A DNA stretch of 64,000 nucleotides, taken from Bidens hawaiensis. Its lineage: Eukaryota > Streptophyta > Magnoliopsida > Asterales > Asteraceae. The notes beneath the pieces were generated by a model. It made no database searches, was not told the DNA's origin, and was given only the letters and a program-made list of their open reading frames with translations. The DNA is taken from NCBI GenBank assembly GCA_021521415.1, contig JAIQDT010000001.1, positions 4,960,001 through 5,024,000 of the forward strand, written 5' to 3'. Below, in pieces: positions 11,627 through 22,997 of the stretch (position 1 is its first letter; each line of letters opens with the position of its first letter). A program made the translations under genes and the position numbers.

Positions 11627-12025
11627 ATCCCATGGCAAGGCCATGGCGACCTCAGCGCTAAGCGTGCGCTTCTCACCATTCCACCAATTGAGGGCATTCT
11701 TCATAAGCTTGCACGAGGCGTAATTTGTTTTCTTATCCTCATGGCATTCACATTGGATGAATATGCTCTCCATTTCTTCTAACCATTGGAGGAGAACGGT
11801 AGCACCGTCAATACCGTGGTATTCGGGCGGGTTGGCACTCTTGAATTGTTTGAGGGGGTAAGCAATTGGGTTCGGTGTTGTGCATGATGTAAGGGAATTC
11901 ACATTTTGGAGTTGAGAGATGATTGTTGGGAGGGCTTCCACGATTCCCTTAGCGATGCGCGACGACATGCTACGGCCTGAGTTGTCGGTGCGACGGTTAC
12001 GGTTGATAAGGTGGGAAGAAGACAT
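11627..12025 (-). pseudogene. Truncated Gypsy gag (element B)
   Basis: Minus-strand reading from ATG at 12025 (MSSSHLINRNRR, then SSRIAKGIVEALPT). It contains the gag core FKSANPPEYHGIDGATVLLQW and LMKNALNWWNGEKRTLSAEVAMALPW, then stops at the CACTA insertion. It matches gag C closely, with small differences such as IFIQCECHEDKK against IFLQCECPDYKK. It is the N-terminal third of a retrotransposon capsid gene with nothing of pol beyond it. Confidence 0.85.
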
Positions 12026-12735
12026 GCTACAATGACGACATGTGAAAAGTTTATTTTGTTTTGAAAAAAAAATTGTATGTATAACTATGTGAAATTTCGA
12101 GTTTTGTGAAAATTCATGAGAATACAAAATAAAATTTTAATAACCTTAACTTAGGGTATTGATGAAATTAATAATATGAGAAAATATTCATTCTTAATAA
12201 AAACAATTAGGGAAAAATCTCATCATTGATTTAAGAGTGTGATCGTCACATGACCACGTTTGATACAATGAGGGTAGCAGATTTGGGTACGTTTGGTGTG
12301 ATATGCTTTGGCCTAATAAGTTCCACACCCTTACCGAACACTCCAGGAAGCAACCAGGTCTAGCGGTTGATTGAGATTTATGCACATTGCACTTCCTTAG
12401 GCTCGCAAGCCTTGGTGTCAAGGGTTCGGTAAACAAGTGTGTCCCTATTACAGTTACTACATATCCGTCCCACGAATCATCCTCAAGGAGAGGGGAGTAA
12501 AAATGGTGGGATTTCTTAAGGAATTTCCCATTTTTTTTTAAATCGTCCTAAAGTTTTGAAAACAATTTGGAGAGTGATTTTGTGTACAAAAAAAATATTA
12601 AATCATCAAATACAATTTAAACTACTGCAATCAATAATATAATTCAGGGTGCAAACAAGTAAAGGCATATCACGTATAGGGACCCTAAGCATGCTACTAG
12701 GTCGTTATATCTAACCACCTATCTTATAGCCTTCG
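12026..12735 (-). other. Gypsy 5' leader (element B)
   Basis: Untranslated leader between primer site and gag, nearly identical in order to the leader of element C at 16264-17001. It has no gene of its own; ORFs called here are chance frames. Confidence 0.75.
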
Positions 12736-12747
12736 GCTTTGATACCA
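12736..12747 (-). other. Primer-binding site, element B
   Basis: Minus-strand TGGTATCAAAGC, matching the initiator-Met-tRNA primer type with one change. It lies three bases from the LTR end at 12751. Confidence 0.85.
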
Positions 12748-12750
12748 ATC

Positions 12751-14152
12751 TGTCACACCCCGACCAAAGGCGGAACATGCCGGGGCGTAACGTATTGATT
12801 GGACAATAGCTCAAAAGAAAAACGGGATGGTAGAGGTTCGAACCCGTGACCTTTGCCCCCATAGCTAGCATGTTTAACCAACTGGGCTACCAGTGATGCA
12901 CAAGGTTAAGCAGTTTCCATTGGTTATATACACAAGCATAAATGGATCAGATTTGATTATAAACCCTAATCAATCAATTTGATCAATCCTGTCCATGTTA
13001 ATAAAATCAACGTTGGGGCTTTTGATATACACCTAGACGCGATCGAAACCATACATGTTAATCGAATTATAACGTTTGGTAAGTCGGTGAAACTGATCGA
13101 GCTAGGTTGCGGCCAAAAAGAGGTAATTTGAGTGACGGGATGATAGTGTAAATCAAATTGGGTTTAGGGGGGAAAGTTGGCGACGAGAAGAAGAGGGTTT
13201 CTGCGAGTTTAATTGGTATAATGCGAAAGGATTATATAGGATCCCAAATTAGGGTTCTTTCGGGCTTAATAAGGTAAATTGATAACAATACGAACTAATT
13301 AACACGCGTTTACTATAATTGAGTGTCGGTTACACGTTTATTCGATGGAATATGCCAATTTCCAAAGTTAATCGATCATAAACGAGTGGGAAATGGTGGT
13401 TTTGAAGGATTTCGGGTGCGTGGGTCGGGTTTGGGTCAGCTGGTCGGACCAGTGGGTTTGGGTTAGGGTTATAATATATTAATTTAATATCAGAATTTCC
13501 AGGTTAGGCACCTGGAGTTTTTAGATGGGAACGAGAATAGTTTATACTTTGAGTTTGGGTGGAAAATGTCAAGTTTTTGTAAGTTTGAGTATTCAAGCTA
13601 TTAAGTAATAAAGCTAAACCATAAATATACTCAATAAATGTGTCGGTTTTATTAAGAGAATGACCCGAACCTTTAAACGGGCCGGGTATAATTACAAGAA
13701 TATAAAAATGAAAACCCGAAATGTTACAGCATTCACAACTTTTGGAAATTTCGTCCTGAAATTAAAGAATAAAGAAAAGAAAAAAAAATATACCATAGCA
13801 TAAAGGAGGAAAACAAAAATCAAGAGAGATTTTATTTTTTTATTTTTTTATAATAATAAATAATAACACAAAACTTCGAATGAACTGTTTAACGCTACCA
13901 ATGGAAGGTATGATAAGGACACTTATATATAGGATGTACTAGCGGCGTATCCACCATGCCCTTATCACATCAATATTTGTACCGTTACCCTAAATCACCC
14001 TAGGTTCCGAGTTATGACACACAACCGTATTCACCATGAGTTCCATGCGAAGATTTCGATAATTATGCGTGCACTCATAATTATTTAGGTCGTCGAATGA
14101 TGCACATGGTTCGTCCCGTTGTGCGGTTTGAAAACAAAGGTAAATGAAAACA
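12751..14152 (-). repeat. Gypsy LTR B (about 1.4 kb, internally deleted form)
   Basis: Minus-strand LTR running from a TG at 14152 to GGGTGTGACA at 12751. It is preceded (+ strand 14153-14162) by a run of T, i.e. an A-rich possible polypurine tract for element C. A 1.16-kb internal part present in LTR A is absent at a CAAAAG direct repeat. It serves both as 3' LTR of element C and 5' LTR of element B. Confidence 0.75.
12823..12898 (-). other. tRNA-like module inside LTR B
   Basis: Same A-box and B-box module as in LTR A, with a few substitutions (a T-arm base is changed, giving CTTTGCC instead of CTCTGCC on the + strand). Confidence 0.65.
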
Positions 14153-14162
14153 TTTTTTTTTT

Positions 14163-14928
14163 ATCGATATCATTTGATCAAGAGCAATGAACTAAAAATT
14201 GAATGAAAATTTATGAACATAATTAACTAGCAAAAAAATGACGAAATTGTTGAAGTTAACCATCGAGAGTAATAACAACAAAATGAAATAAACAGATGGA
14301 GGAAAATTTTAAAATTATATAAGTAAGTTACACATACGATGTAGAGAAAATACTTGAGATGACGAGAAAATTCACGTAATGATAAAAGATTCACACAACA
14401 AACAAATCACCTGACTTTTGAGTATGATAATAGATAAGGTTTGAAACCAAGATTATAAAATCGATGAGATGAGATCAGAGTACCATGAGGATGAGGTGAG
14501 TTTGGATGGTTTGGGTAGCCATGTATTAAAATATCGAAATAAAATTTGTACATGTGACTCCTATTAGATAACTATGTACAACACATGTTCATAGTCCCAA
14601 TTTCCAACATGTTTGTAGGAATCGGTCATAGGTAGTTCATTATACAAATAAGGTGCTATTAGATAACCATGCGCAAAGCCATGCACATAGTCCCGGTAAA
14701 CAACCACTCATAGACCACTTAAATCATGATAATAAATGGTGTAACAATAAATAGTGCAATAGTCGACAAGATATGAATAAATGAAAGATTGAATACCCTT
14801 ATAAATAACCACCATTCTTATTCATAACAAAACAGGAGATTTTATGAAGTCAATACATTAGATTTAAATGAAAAGGACTAAATAACAGATACGACTTTTG
14901 CGTAGCATGTCTTCATGAAGGGTTAGGC
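14163..14928 (-). other. 3' untranslated interior of element C (no gene)
   Basis: About 770 bp between the gag stop and LTR B. I see no protease, RT or integrase motif in any frame. The gag ends at a normal stop and pol is wholly absent. Confidence 0.6.
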
Positions 14929-16263
14929 TTAGACTCGGGAACCGTTGATGTAACACACTTGTCCTTGAGTAGCTTGGTCACTTGAGGTTGATTGGTTGAT
15001 TGGGGTTTGGTTGACTTGAATTGGTTGAATGGGTTGGGCTTGAATTGCTTGGATGGGTTGAGCTTGGATTTGTTGAAGTTGATTTACTTGGGCTTGGTAA
15101 GCTTGATATTGAGCGGTTTGGGTCGGGTAGGACTGAATTTGGTTCATGTGTGCGAGTCTTGGGCATGCATTGCGATAATGGTTAGGGTCTCCACAATTGT
15201 AACAATCTTTAATAGTTGGGGGTCCTTGAGTAAACGGTTGAGCATAAGGTAAGAGTTGGGTAAGAGGTGAGGTAAATGGTTGCATCAAAAGTTGGTTGTG
15301 TTCACGACAAGTGGCAAAGAGGTGACCAAATCGATTGCAATGGGTGCATTGTCGAGACTTGAGGTTAGGCGAATGGTGAAAGTTACACGTATCACATAGT
15401 GGGTGGGGTCCTGTGTAGGGCTTCTTGGTGGGTTGGGCTTGCGCTTGGGCCAATACATAGTTTTGGGAATTGGACCTTCTTTTATTGTTGCGATAATGAG
15501 GAGAGTTGTTGTGCTTGAAGGATTCGGGCTTAGAAGGCTCGGGTTTGGGAGATTCGGGCTTGGGTTCTTTGGTGGGCTCGGATGCAGGCTTATCATTGGG
15601 CTTCTTGGAATTTTTCGGTGTCAAGGTCCCGGCGTTAACGTGGTTTTGGGTGAGGGTACCGGCTAAGGTGATGGCATCATGGAGCGTTTGAGGGTCACGA
15701 CTTAGAACGGAGTCTTGGATTTCCATAGGCAAACCCGAGTTACTTGTCGATTGCACGCTCAAGTGGAGTGACCATGTGGGGGACGATAAGGCTCAGTTCA
15801 TGAAAACGATCGTTGTAGATGGTGTCATTGCCACTTTCTTGTTTCAAATTCCGAAATTCCTCTTCCAACTTTCGAATCTCGTGTTTCGGGCAGAACTTCT
15901 TGAGCATAAGTTTCTTAAGGTCATCCCGTGGCAAGGCCATGGCGACCTCAGCGCCAAGCGTGCGCTTCTCACATTCCACCAATTGAGGGCATTCTTCATA
16001 AGCTTTCTCGAGGCGTAATTTGTTTTCTTGTAATCAGGGCATTCACATTGGAGGAATATGCTCTCCATTTCTTCGAACCATTGGAGGAGAACGGTAGCAC
16101 CGTCAATATCGTGGTATTCGGGCGGGTTGGCACTCTTGAATTGTTTGAGGGGGTAAGCAATTGGGTTCGGTGTTGTGCATGATGTAGGGGAATTCACATT
16201 TTGGAGTTGAGAGACGATTGTTGGGAGGGCTTCCACGATTCCCTTAGCGATGCGCGACGACAT
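14929..16263 (-). pseudogene. Gypsy gag (element C), two frameshifts
   Basis: Read on the minus strand in three overlapping frames: 16263-15844 (capsid core with FKSANPPEYHDIDGATVLLQW and NALNWW), 15982-15740 (KKLMLKKFCPKHEIRKLEEEF, RAIDK) and 15762-14929. The last part carries a proline/lysine-rich linker and two canonical CCHC knuckles, CTHCNRFGHLFATC and CYNCGDPNHYRNAC, then a Gln/Ile/Pro-rich tail ending in GSRV. Such Gag proteins package element RNA into cytoplasmic particles. Frame changes near 15980 and 15750 show it is inactive. No pol follows. Confidence 0.88.
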
Positions 16264-17001
16264 GCTACAATAACGACATGTGAAAAGTTTATTTTGTTTT
16301 GGAAAAAAAAATTGTATGCATAACTATGTGAAATTTCGAGTTTTGTGAAAATTCATGAGAATACAAAATAAAATTTTAATAACCTTAACTTAGGGTATTG
16401 ATGAAATTAATAATATGAGAAAATATTCATTCTTAATAAAAACAAGTAGGGAAAAATCTCATCATTGATTTAAGAGTGTGATCGTCACATGACCACATTT
16501 GATACAATGAGGGTAGCAGATTTGGGTACGTTTGGTGTGATATGCTTCGGCCTAATAAGTTCCACACCCTTACCGAACACTCCAGGAAGCAACCAGGTCT
16601 CGCGGTTGATTGAGAATTATGCACATTGCACTTCCTTTGGCTCGCAAGCCTTGGTGTCAAGCGTTCGGTAAACAAGTGTGTCCCTCTTACAGTTACTACA
16701 TATCCGTCCCACGAATCATCCTCAAGGAGAGGGGAGTAAAAATGGTGGGATTTCTTAAGGAATTTCCCATTTTTTTTTAAAATCGTCCTAAAGTTTTGAA
16801 AACAATTTTGAGAGTGAGACATAGCCTCGGATTAAGTGTGTGATTTTGTGTACAAAAATAATATTAAATCATCAAATACAATTTAAACTACTGCAATCAA
16901 TAATATAATTCAGGGTGCAAACACGTAAAGGCATATCACGTATAGGGACCCTAAGCATGCTACTAGGTCGTTATATCTAACCACATATCTTATAGCCTTC
17001 G
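16264..17001 (-). other. Gypsy 5' leader (element C)
   Basis: Leader between primer site and gag, homologous to 12026-12735. Contains no recognisable gene. Confidence 0.75.
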
Positions 17002-17013
17002 GCTTTGATACCA
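17002..17013 (-). other. Primer-binding site, element C
   Basis: Minus-strand TGGTATCAAAGC three bases from the LTR end at 17017. Confidence 0.85.
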
Positions 17014-17016
17014 ATC

Positions 17017-17855
17017 TGTCACACCCCGACCAAAGGCGGAACATGTCGGGGCGTAACGTATTGATTGGACAATAGCTCAAAAAAAAACGGGATGGCAGAG
17101 GTTCGAACCCGTGACCTCTGCCCCCATAGCTAGCATGTTTAACCAACTGGGCTACCCGTGATGCGCAAGGTTAGGCAGTTTCCATTGGTTATATACACAA
17201 GCATAAATGAATCAGATTTGATTATAAACCCTAATCAATCAATTTGATTAATCCCGTCCATGTTAATCAAATCAACATTGGGGCTTTTGATATACACCTA
17301 GACGCGATCGAAACCATACCTGTTAATCGAATTATAACGTTTGGTAAGTCGGTGAAACTGATCGAGCTAGGTTGCGGCCAAAAAAAGGTAATTTGAGTGA
17401 CGAGATGATAGTGTAAATCAAATTGGGTTTAGGGGAAAAGTTGGCGACGAGAAGAAGAGGGTTTCTGCGAGTTTAATTGGTATAATGCGAAAGGATTATA
17501 TAGGATCCCAAATTAGGGTTCGTTCGGGCTTAATAAGGTTAATTGATCACAATACGGACTAATTAACACGCGTTTACTATAATTGAGTGTCGGTTACACG
17601 TTTATTCGATGGAATATGCCAATTTCCAAAGTTAATCGATCATACACGAGCGGGAAATGGAGGTTTTGAAGGATTTCGGGTGTGCGGGTCGGGTTTGGGT
17701 TAGCTGGTCGGACCAGTGGGTTTGGGTTAGGGTTATAATTTATTAATTTAATATCAGAATTTACAGGTTAGGCCCCTGGAGTTTTTAGATGGGAACGAGA
17801 ATAGGTTATACTTTGAGTTTGGGTGGAAAATGTCAAGTTTTTGTAAGTTTGAGTA
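17017..17855 (-). repeat. Gypsy LTR C, truncated
   Basis: Homologous to LTR B from its 3' end (TGTCACACC on the + strand) up to GTAAGTTTGAGTA at 17855. Homology then stops and Helitron sequence resumes. It shares the 1.16-kb internal deletion with B. It contains the tRNA-like module at 17088-17165. Confidence 0.8.
17088..17165 (-). other. tRNA-like module inside LTR C
   Basis: Same minus-strand TAGCCCAGTTGG and GGTTCGAACC boxes as in LTRs A and B. Confidence 0.65.
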
Positions 17856-18309
17856 AGACGCCATGTTTGAAACTGAAAAAAAATTGTTATAAAATGCCTA
17901 TAACTTTATTTGTATTATTGCACTTTCTCTGCCGATATTACGAAATATGAAGTTGTCCTTGCTTATAGTTTTATTATAAGGCATGAATTAGAAAAAAAAA
18001 ACATGAAGTAAGCCACAAAAGTTTATTTATTTTTAGTTACGGATGATTAATAATTTAATATCATTAACCTCCCCCACCCCCTCAAATTTGACTACTTTGG
18101 TAATTTTTCGTATCGATAGAAACTCTTGCACCAGTTAGTTCAGTAAAAAAGATATGTTAGACTAACACAACAACGTACTTTAAAAGCAGTTTGTTCATTT
18201 TTTTAGCTCTTTTGGTTTTTTAAGAGTTTTGATATGTTTTTGGTATATGATTATTGCAATATAAAGAACAGAATCGTATAATAAGATAATGACTGAGATT
18301 TAATTTTTC

Positions 18310-18332
18310 AAACCCGTGTAATACACGGGTTT
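18310..18332 (+). other. Helitron 3'-terminal hairpin
   Basis: AAACCCGTGTA is followed by one base and then TACACGGGTTT, a perfect 11-bp stem, about 8 bases before the proposed element end. This is the usual subterminal hairpin position for Helitrons. Confidence 0.75.
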
Positions 18333-18341
18333 CTAACCTAT

Positions 18342-18819
18342 TAATGCTATATATACAGATACATAGATAACAAATATGTGATATAAAAACAAATGTGAAT
18401 TAACTAATTTAGAGTATATCATGACAATGTATTAACTTATACATGAGATAAATAAGGCAAATTGAAAATAAATAAATTCACATTTTGTGTATTGGCCGAT
18501 AATAAACCCACTTTTAAAAATCATTGCCAATGATCCACTTTTAAAACCATATCAATTACCTCCAACAATTCTCATTCAAAATTAAAAAATATCAAATATC
18601 TTTTAACACTTTGTAATTAAAAAGTCCCTCGTTCATCAACTTTAGCAACATCAATCAACATTGTCAACTGTTAGCGACTATATCAACCATCACCGTCAAC
18701 TGTTACCAAAAACATCAACCATCACTGTAAACTATTAGCATCACCTTCAACCGTCATCGGAGACCACCTGCAAAATCTACTTCAACCGTAAACTATTAGC
18801 ATCACCTTCTACCACCGGA
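18342..18819. repeat. Duplicated unit, left copy, part 3
   Basis: From TAATG the sequence matches 20083-20190 (shared AACAAATATGTGATATAAAA). It then carries a run of short related clauses such as ATCAACCATCAC and CACCTGCAAAATCTA, which recur at 50380-50433. No coding potential seen. Confidence 0.65.
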
Positions 18820-20190
18820 TTCATCAATCATTAGATTTTGAAACTATTAGTGTAACTTTGTATAACATAAAGGCTTGACATTCATTTATCACATGATTTT
18901 CAAGTTAATTAGTGTTATGCAATCTTTACATGCCGTCACTCTTAAGAGGAAAGCACAAATATTTAGAAAATCTAATTTGAAATACAACGGAGATATGAAG
19001 AATCTAAAGAACCGGACGTGCGTTTCTTTTAATGTTGTTGATTGAGTAAAGTGTCATTATCAATTGTCTAGAGAATTTAATGTTTTTTGTCACATGCAAA
19101 ACAACGGGTTTAGTTAAATCAACTTTTGTTGTTAATTATTTGATTCTAGTTGGATTAATTTGATAGTCTCAGTTAGTTACGACAGAAACTAACATCGCGT
19201 TTTATGGCCCTTTAAATGTAGACTCATTTACAAGGACGTAATATATAGATATAAATAAAACGTTTGCGCGCCCACCTCTCATTTTGAGGCGAAAGCATTA
19301 GCCATGGAAAAGTTGGATGCTGAATGTGCGTTCAACTCTTAACTATATGTAAAAACTTTAAATGTTAAACGTCAAATAGGTTTTGTTGACATTCATGATT
19401 TCTTCTTGTCAACCACGGCACGAGTTTCATTTTTCATAAGATAATTCAAATTAAGTGTTGCTAGATTTTTCGATATTACATCTGGATTGAGTATTCAACT
19501 CTAACCTAAACAAAAATGTGCCACGTAACTAATCTAAAGAAAGAATGAATCATGGATGTTTAAAAGAAAATGAACTTATGCAAAGAAAGTTAACTTTCGT
19601 TAATCTTCGCTAGTCATCTTTTCATTTTCCCTTTTCCTTTTCTTTTTTTATTGTTTCCTAAATTTTTATAGAAAAGCAAGAGAGAAAGTTAATGCATGTT
19701 ATTTAATGATTTACACAATTACACATGAAGGAAATAAAAAATATATGAATACACAATATATGAATACAAACATATAGATCTAGAAGGAACTGATCTAACT
19801 GATATGCGCTAGGTTTTGGAAATCTTGCTAGAAAGTAAAGTCATGAGTGCTGGAAACTTAAAAAAAGCCCAACATACTCTAGACGGATGACAGTACACGT
19901 AATACTCGTACTTATACTTGTATCCGAAAGTACGTATCTAAAATAAGTAAATTTGGGTACATGTGTCGTACCCAATAAACACGTGTGGGTACACGTACCA
20001 TACATGTACAGGTACTGGAGGGGTACGGGTATTTGGCAAACAAACCTCATCCCCGTACGAGTGTTTGAAGCAATTCAATGAATAATATAGAGTTTGATAG
20101 ATAACAAATATGTGATATAAAAACAAATGTGAACTAAGTAATTTAAAGTATCATGACAATATATTAACCTATACATAAGATAATAAATCC
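18820..20190. repeat. Duplicated unit, right copy, with empty Helitron site
   Basis: Collinear with 2855-4400, 7930-8109 and 18342-18450. At 20082/20083 it reads straight through the position occupied by the Helitron in the left copy. A stretch near 19880-20050 is low-complexity GTACGTGTACC-like sequence, which creates chance ORFs. No gene is supported. Confidence 0.75.
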
Positions 20191-20455
20191 ATTTTTAAAA
20201 ATCACTTAACGACATTAGATGTTTTTTAACGAAGTTCCACGGAGAGAAAAGTAGTCAAAAGATTATACCACTAGCAATGATTTTTAAATGTTAAATTATT
20301 ATCGGTCAATGTGAGAATATTTATTTTTAATTTGTCAGATAATAAACACATTAAAGAAAATAAGACTAATTAATTGATAGAAATAAAGATTAGATAAAGA
20401 GTTAAATTGAGGGATTAAAATGAAAAAATAACATCTTGACATCATTATAAACTCA
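20191..20455. repeat. Inverted copy of an 18.45-18.56 kb segment
   Basis: About 20268-20345 matches the reverse complement of about 18460-18550, with shared words CAATGATTTTTAAA and TTATTATCGG. The rest is AT-rich without features. Confidence 0.55.
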
Positions 20456-21010
20456 ACCCTTCTGTGATCGGAATTTGATGGTAAGTGTTCGTTAGTTGTT
20501 GCTTCGATCATCTTGTCTAGCTTCTTAATGTTGTATTGTTTTGACTCCTATTCATGATGCAGGGAACCAAAGAACAAATGTTATTAGTTAATAACAACAT
20601 GTCGATTGTTCATAGCAAAGAGCCAAGTTTGTTCTTCCCGAAATCAAACATTTATCGGCTGAAGTCAAACTTGGTTCTCTTGCTATGAAAGAGCTTGAAG
20701 TCATGTTGCATGAAGGTAAACTTTTTTATTATGATTAAAATAACTACATAACCATAATCATAATTGCAGATTCTAAGCATTAGCTGAATTTTCTGTTTTG
20801 AATAAGAAAAAGCCGCCCTAAATGTTTTTAGCTTTTTACAAATGCAGGAGTTTCTTGATTTCTACAAGAGCAATGAAGCGCGCCACAAATGCTCACAAAG
20901 GAACCAAGCAGTGCCTTCCACAACATTCATGTGGTTCATCATGAGATTTCAGTCCAATGCCTCCGAGAAATGACCACGTATACCCATCTTCGCTTAAGGT
21001 TTCATGAGAT
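20456..21010 (+). pseudogene. Coding-like exon fragments with splice-type borders
   Basis: A possible 5'UTR end at TTTGATG/GTAAGT (about 20481) is followed by an intron-like stretch ending CATGATGCAG near 20561. ATGTCGATTGTTCATAGC follows at about 20598. A frame reading LPEIKHLSAEVKLG, then AMKELEVMLHEG runs to a GGTAAAC donor-like site near 20715. A second segment after ACAAATGCAG (about 20848) reads EFLDFYKSNEARHKC. The frames do not join cleanly to the ATG, so this is probably a decayed gene copy. I do not recognise the family. Related 5' parts occur near 45340-45480 and 48460-48620. Confidence 0.4.
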
Positions 21011-22114
21011 GGATCATCTGACCAACTAGGGCCATTTTGATTACTTCCTTCGTGGCTGCAACAGCAAGCTCAACAATAATAGGCTTCTCAATCTCGGTAG
21101 GGCCAACCATGGGCCGGGGAAGGTCACTTGCTTCAAGCGTCTCTCGCCTACCATTTCTTGTTCTCGGTTAAAGTTAGTCAAGGGAGCGAGATGATAAAAT
21201 ATCAGGATTAGTGAGTATCTGCTTGCCAAAGTACTTGGATGTAATTTTAGATGATGAAATTTCAGGATGAGTGTGTATTTGTTCATTTATGTTTCTCGGT
21301 TCTGAATTTTCAGAGCGTTTGTGTTGTACCTAATTTAGAACAAAAATAAAAAAAATGAACAATTTGAGAAGTTATGTAGCTTATTTAGTATAACGCGTTG
21401 ATTCTATATAAAATTATGGATGTGCACACGTAGTTTAAAATCAAAGAGGTGCGTCTTAACACTAATTCGCTATGTGTATTGTATTTGTTTCATTACTCAT
21501 CGAAAAATAAAATAAAAAAACAGTAAAAGGAAGTTGAGCCACTAACACAGTGTTGGTATGATTGTCAAAGATGAAGGTGTATTAGCCTATTAGTCAAGCC
21601 AGTGGATACTAAATTGATTGTCAAAGTAAAGCATAACTGTAAATAAACATATAAGTTATATAAAGCCCAAATTTTATGTTACGGATCTCTTGACTAAGTG
21701 TGTATTAGCCTATTAGGTCATATCATGATGATATATTATTGGTCCTGAATATTTAAAGAGAACATATTTTGGTCAAGTTTTCTTGTAATACCATGATGAT
21801 ATGTTAGTGGTATTAAATGGTTGATGTTGTGAGGCAAATTATGGTAGCTTTTCATGTGTCGAATGAAAACCAACGAAGCAGACTTATTGGTTTTATATGG
21901 TTGATGTTGGGTTGGAATCTTTGATTGCCAATTTGCCATTCTTCTGCTTGTTAAGCTGTTTGTCTATAATCGGCTAGTGTATTACGTACGATATAAATAT
22001 ACATTTTCTTTTTTCCTTTTATGATTTGAGTGGATTTTGTAGGTGATTACTAACATATAAAAACCATTGATGGCTAGCTGCCGTAGGCTACTCACTTGTG
22101 TAATACAATATAGT
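21011..22114. other. Gene-free stretch
   Basis: AT-rich, with short chance ORFs on the minus strand (21041-21286, 21736-21939). No domain, repeat border or terminus recognised. Confidence 0.5.
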
Positions 22115-22280
22115 ATGATATGATAAACTGTGATATCATCAATACGTTATGATACGATGTGATATGATACGATAAGATATAATATGATTATATGATATTT
22201 TATTATATGTAATAAAATATATGATACCATACAACATAATATGAGATATGATATGATGTGATATTGTATGTAATTTTGAT
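22115..22280. repeat. Degenerate TGATACGATA-type satellite
   Basis: Irregular repeats of GATATGATAC, GATACGATAA and similar words, interrupted by A/T-only stretches. The same type resumes after the CACTA end (ATAATACGATACAAC at about 22973), suggesting the CACTA element inserted in this array. Confidence 0.7.
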
Positions 22281-22699
22281 TGTCAAATGATCTCTAGGTC
22301 TAAACTAGGGTCAATCCATTAAATTTCTCGCCATCAAATATCAAGTAAGTGTTTTACCTTGTAAACCATTTTGTGTATATTACTAGCTATATACGCTCGT
22401 TCATAACATATAACTCTATTTATATTATCATATTAGACGGAAGGTCGATACTCGTGATCAAGAGAGGATTGTGGTCGGGTTCATGTAAGTATAAAACTCT
22501 ATACTTTGTATATTTTGAGAATATTTGTATAAGATTTATGTTCTTTTTGTCTTTTTATTATTTTGATACTTACTGTAATTTTGTTAGTTTTGGCAATTTT
22601 GATATTTTGATTGAAAAAACATGGTAAATAAAAATATTATTTTTTTTAATATTTATCTTGTAAGGCTATCACGATGACTAGTCCTTGATATAAAATTAA
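22281..22699. other. AT-rich stretch, possible CACTA interior
   Basis: No convincing gene. A plus-strand ORF at 22349-22627 has Phe/Tyr/Ile-rich composition and no recognised motif. It may belong to the interior of the CACTA element ending at 22966. Confidence 0.35.
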
Positions 22700-22966
22700 T
22701 TAAGAAAATAATTAAAACTTATCTCGACAACATGCCCTCGAGTTAGAGTAATTAAAAAAACAATTAATCATTTTTTTAATTAGCCTATCCCAGGACATGT
22801 CGACAAGATAGGTGACTCTATATCGACGACAATTTTCGGCTATTACGACTATTATGCAGCGACGGTAGATATATCGAAGACAAGTCGTCGAGAAAGGCTA
22901 TATCGAGGACAAACAGGGGTTATCTCGACGACTTTTGTCTTCGCTAAAGCCCTGTTTGTTGTAGTG
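22700..22966 (-). mobile_element. CACTA transposon terminus
   Basis: Minus strand begins CACTACAACAAACAGGGC at 22966, a standard CACTA end. Repeated subterminal words TCGACGAC, ATCGAGGAC and ATCTCGAC follow in both orientations. The opposite terminus is not identified in the window. Confidence 0.75.
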
Positions 22967-22997
22967 CTAACATAATACGATACAACAATATTGAACC

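Larger units (their letters stand above)
8110..18341 (+). mobile_element. Non-autonomous Helitron (about 1.27 kb own sequence) carrying a nested Gypsy array
   Basis: The 5' end is TCTACTATATTATAATAAAC, starting with TC as Helitrons do. The 3' end has an 11-bp-stem hairpin (18310-18332) followed by TTCTAACCTAT, a degenerate CTRR end. It sits between A (8109) and T (18342) without target duplication, which is the Helitron rule. The uninterrupted site is present in the right copy of the duplicated unit at 20082/20083. Element sequence is 8110-8890 and 17856-18341; no RepHel protein is visible. The short ORF at 8553-8738 is not recognisable. Confidence 0.65.

Noticed and set aside
8110..18341. 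Autonomous Helitron with Rep/helicase
   Set aside because: All coding sequence inside belongs to Gypsy gag. No Rep or helicase motif is visible.
19841..20126. Cysteine-containing secreted peptide
   Set aside because: Low-complexity GTACCCGTAC-type sequence; no signal peptide or homologue recognised.
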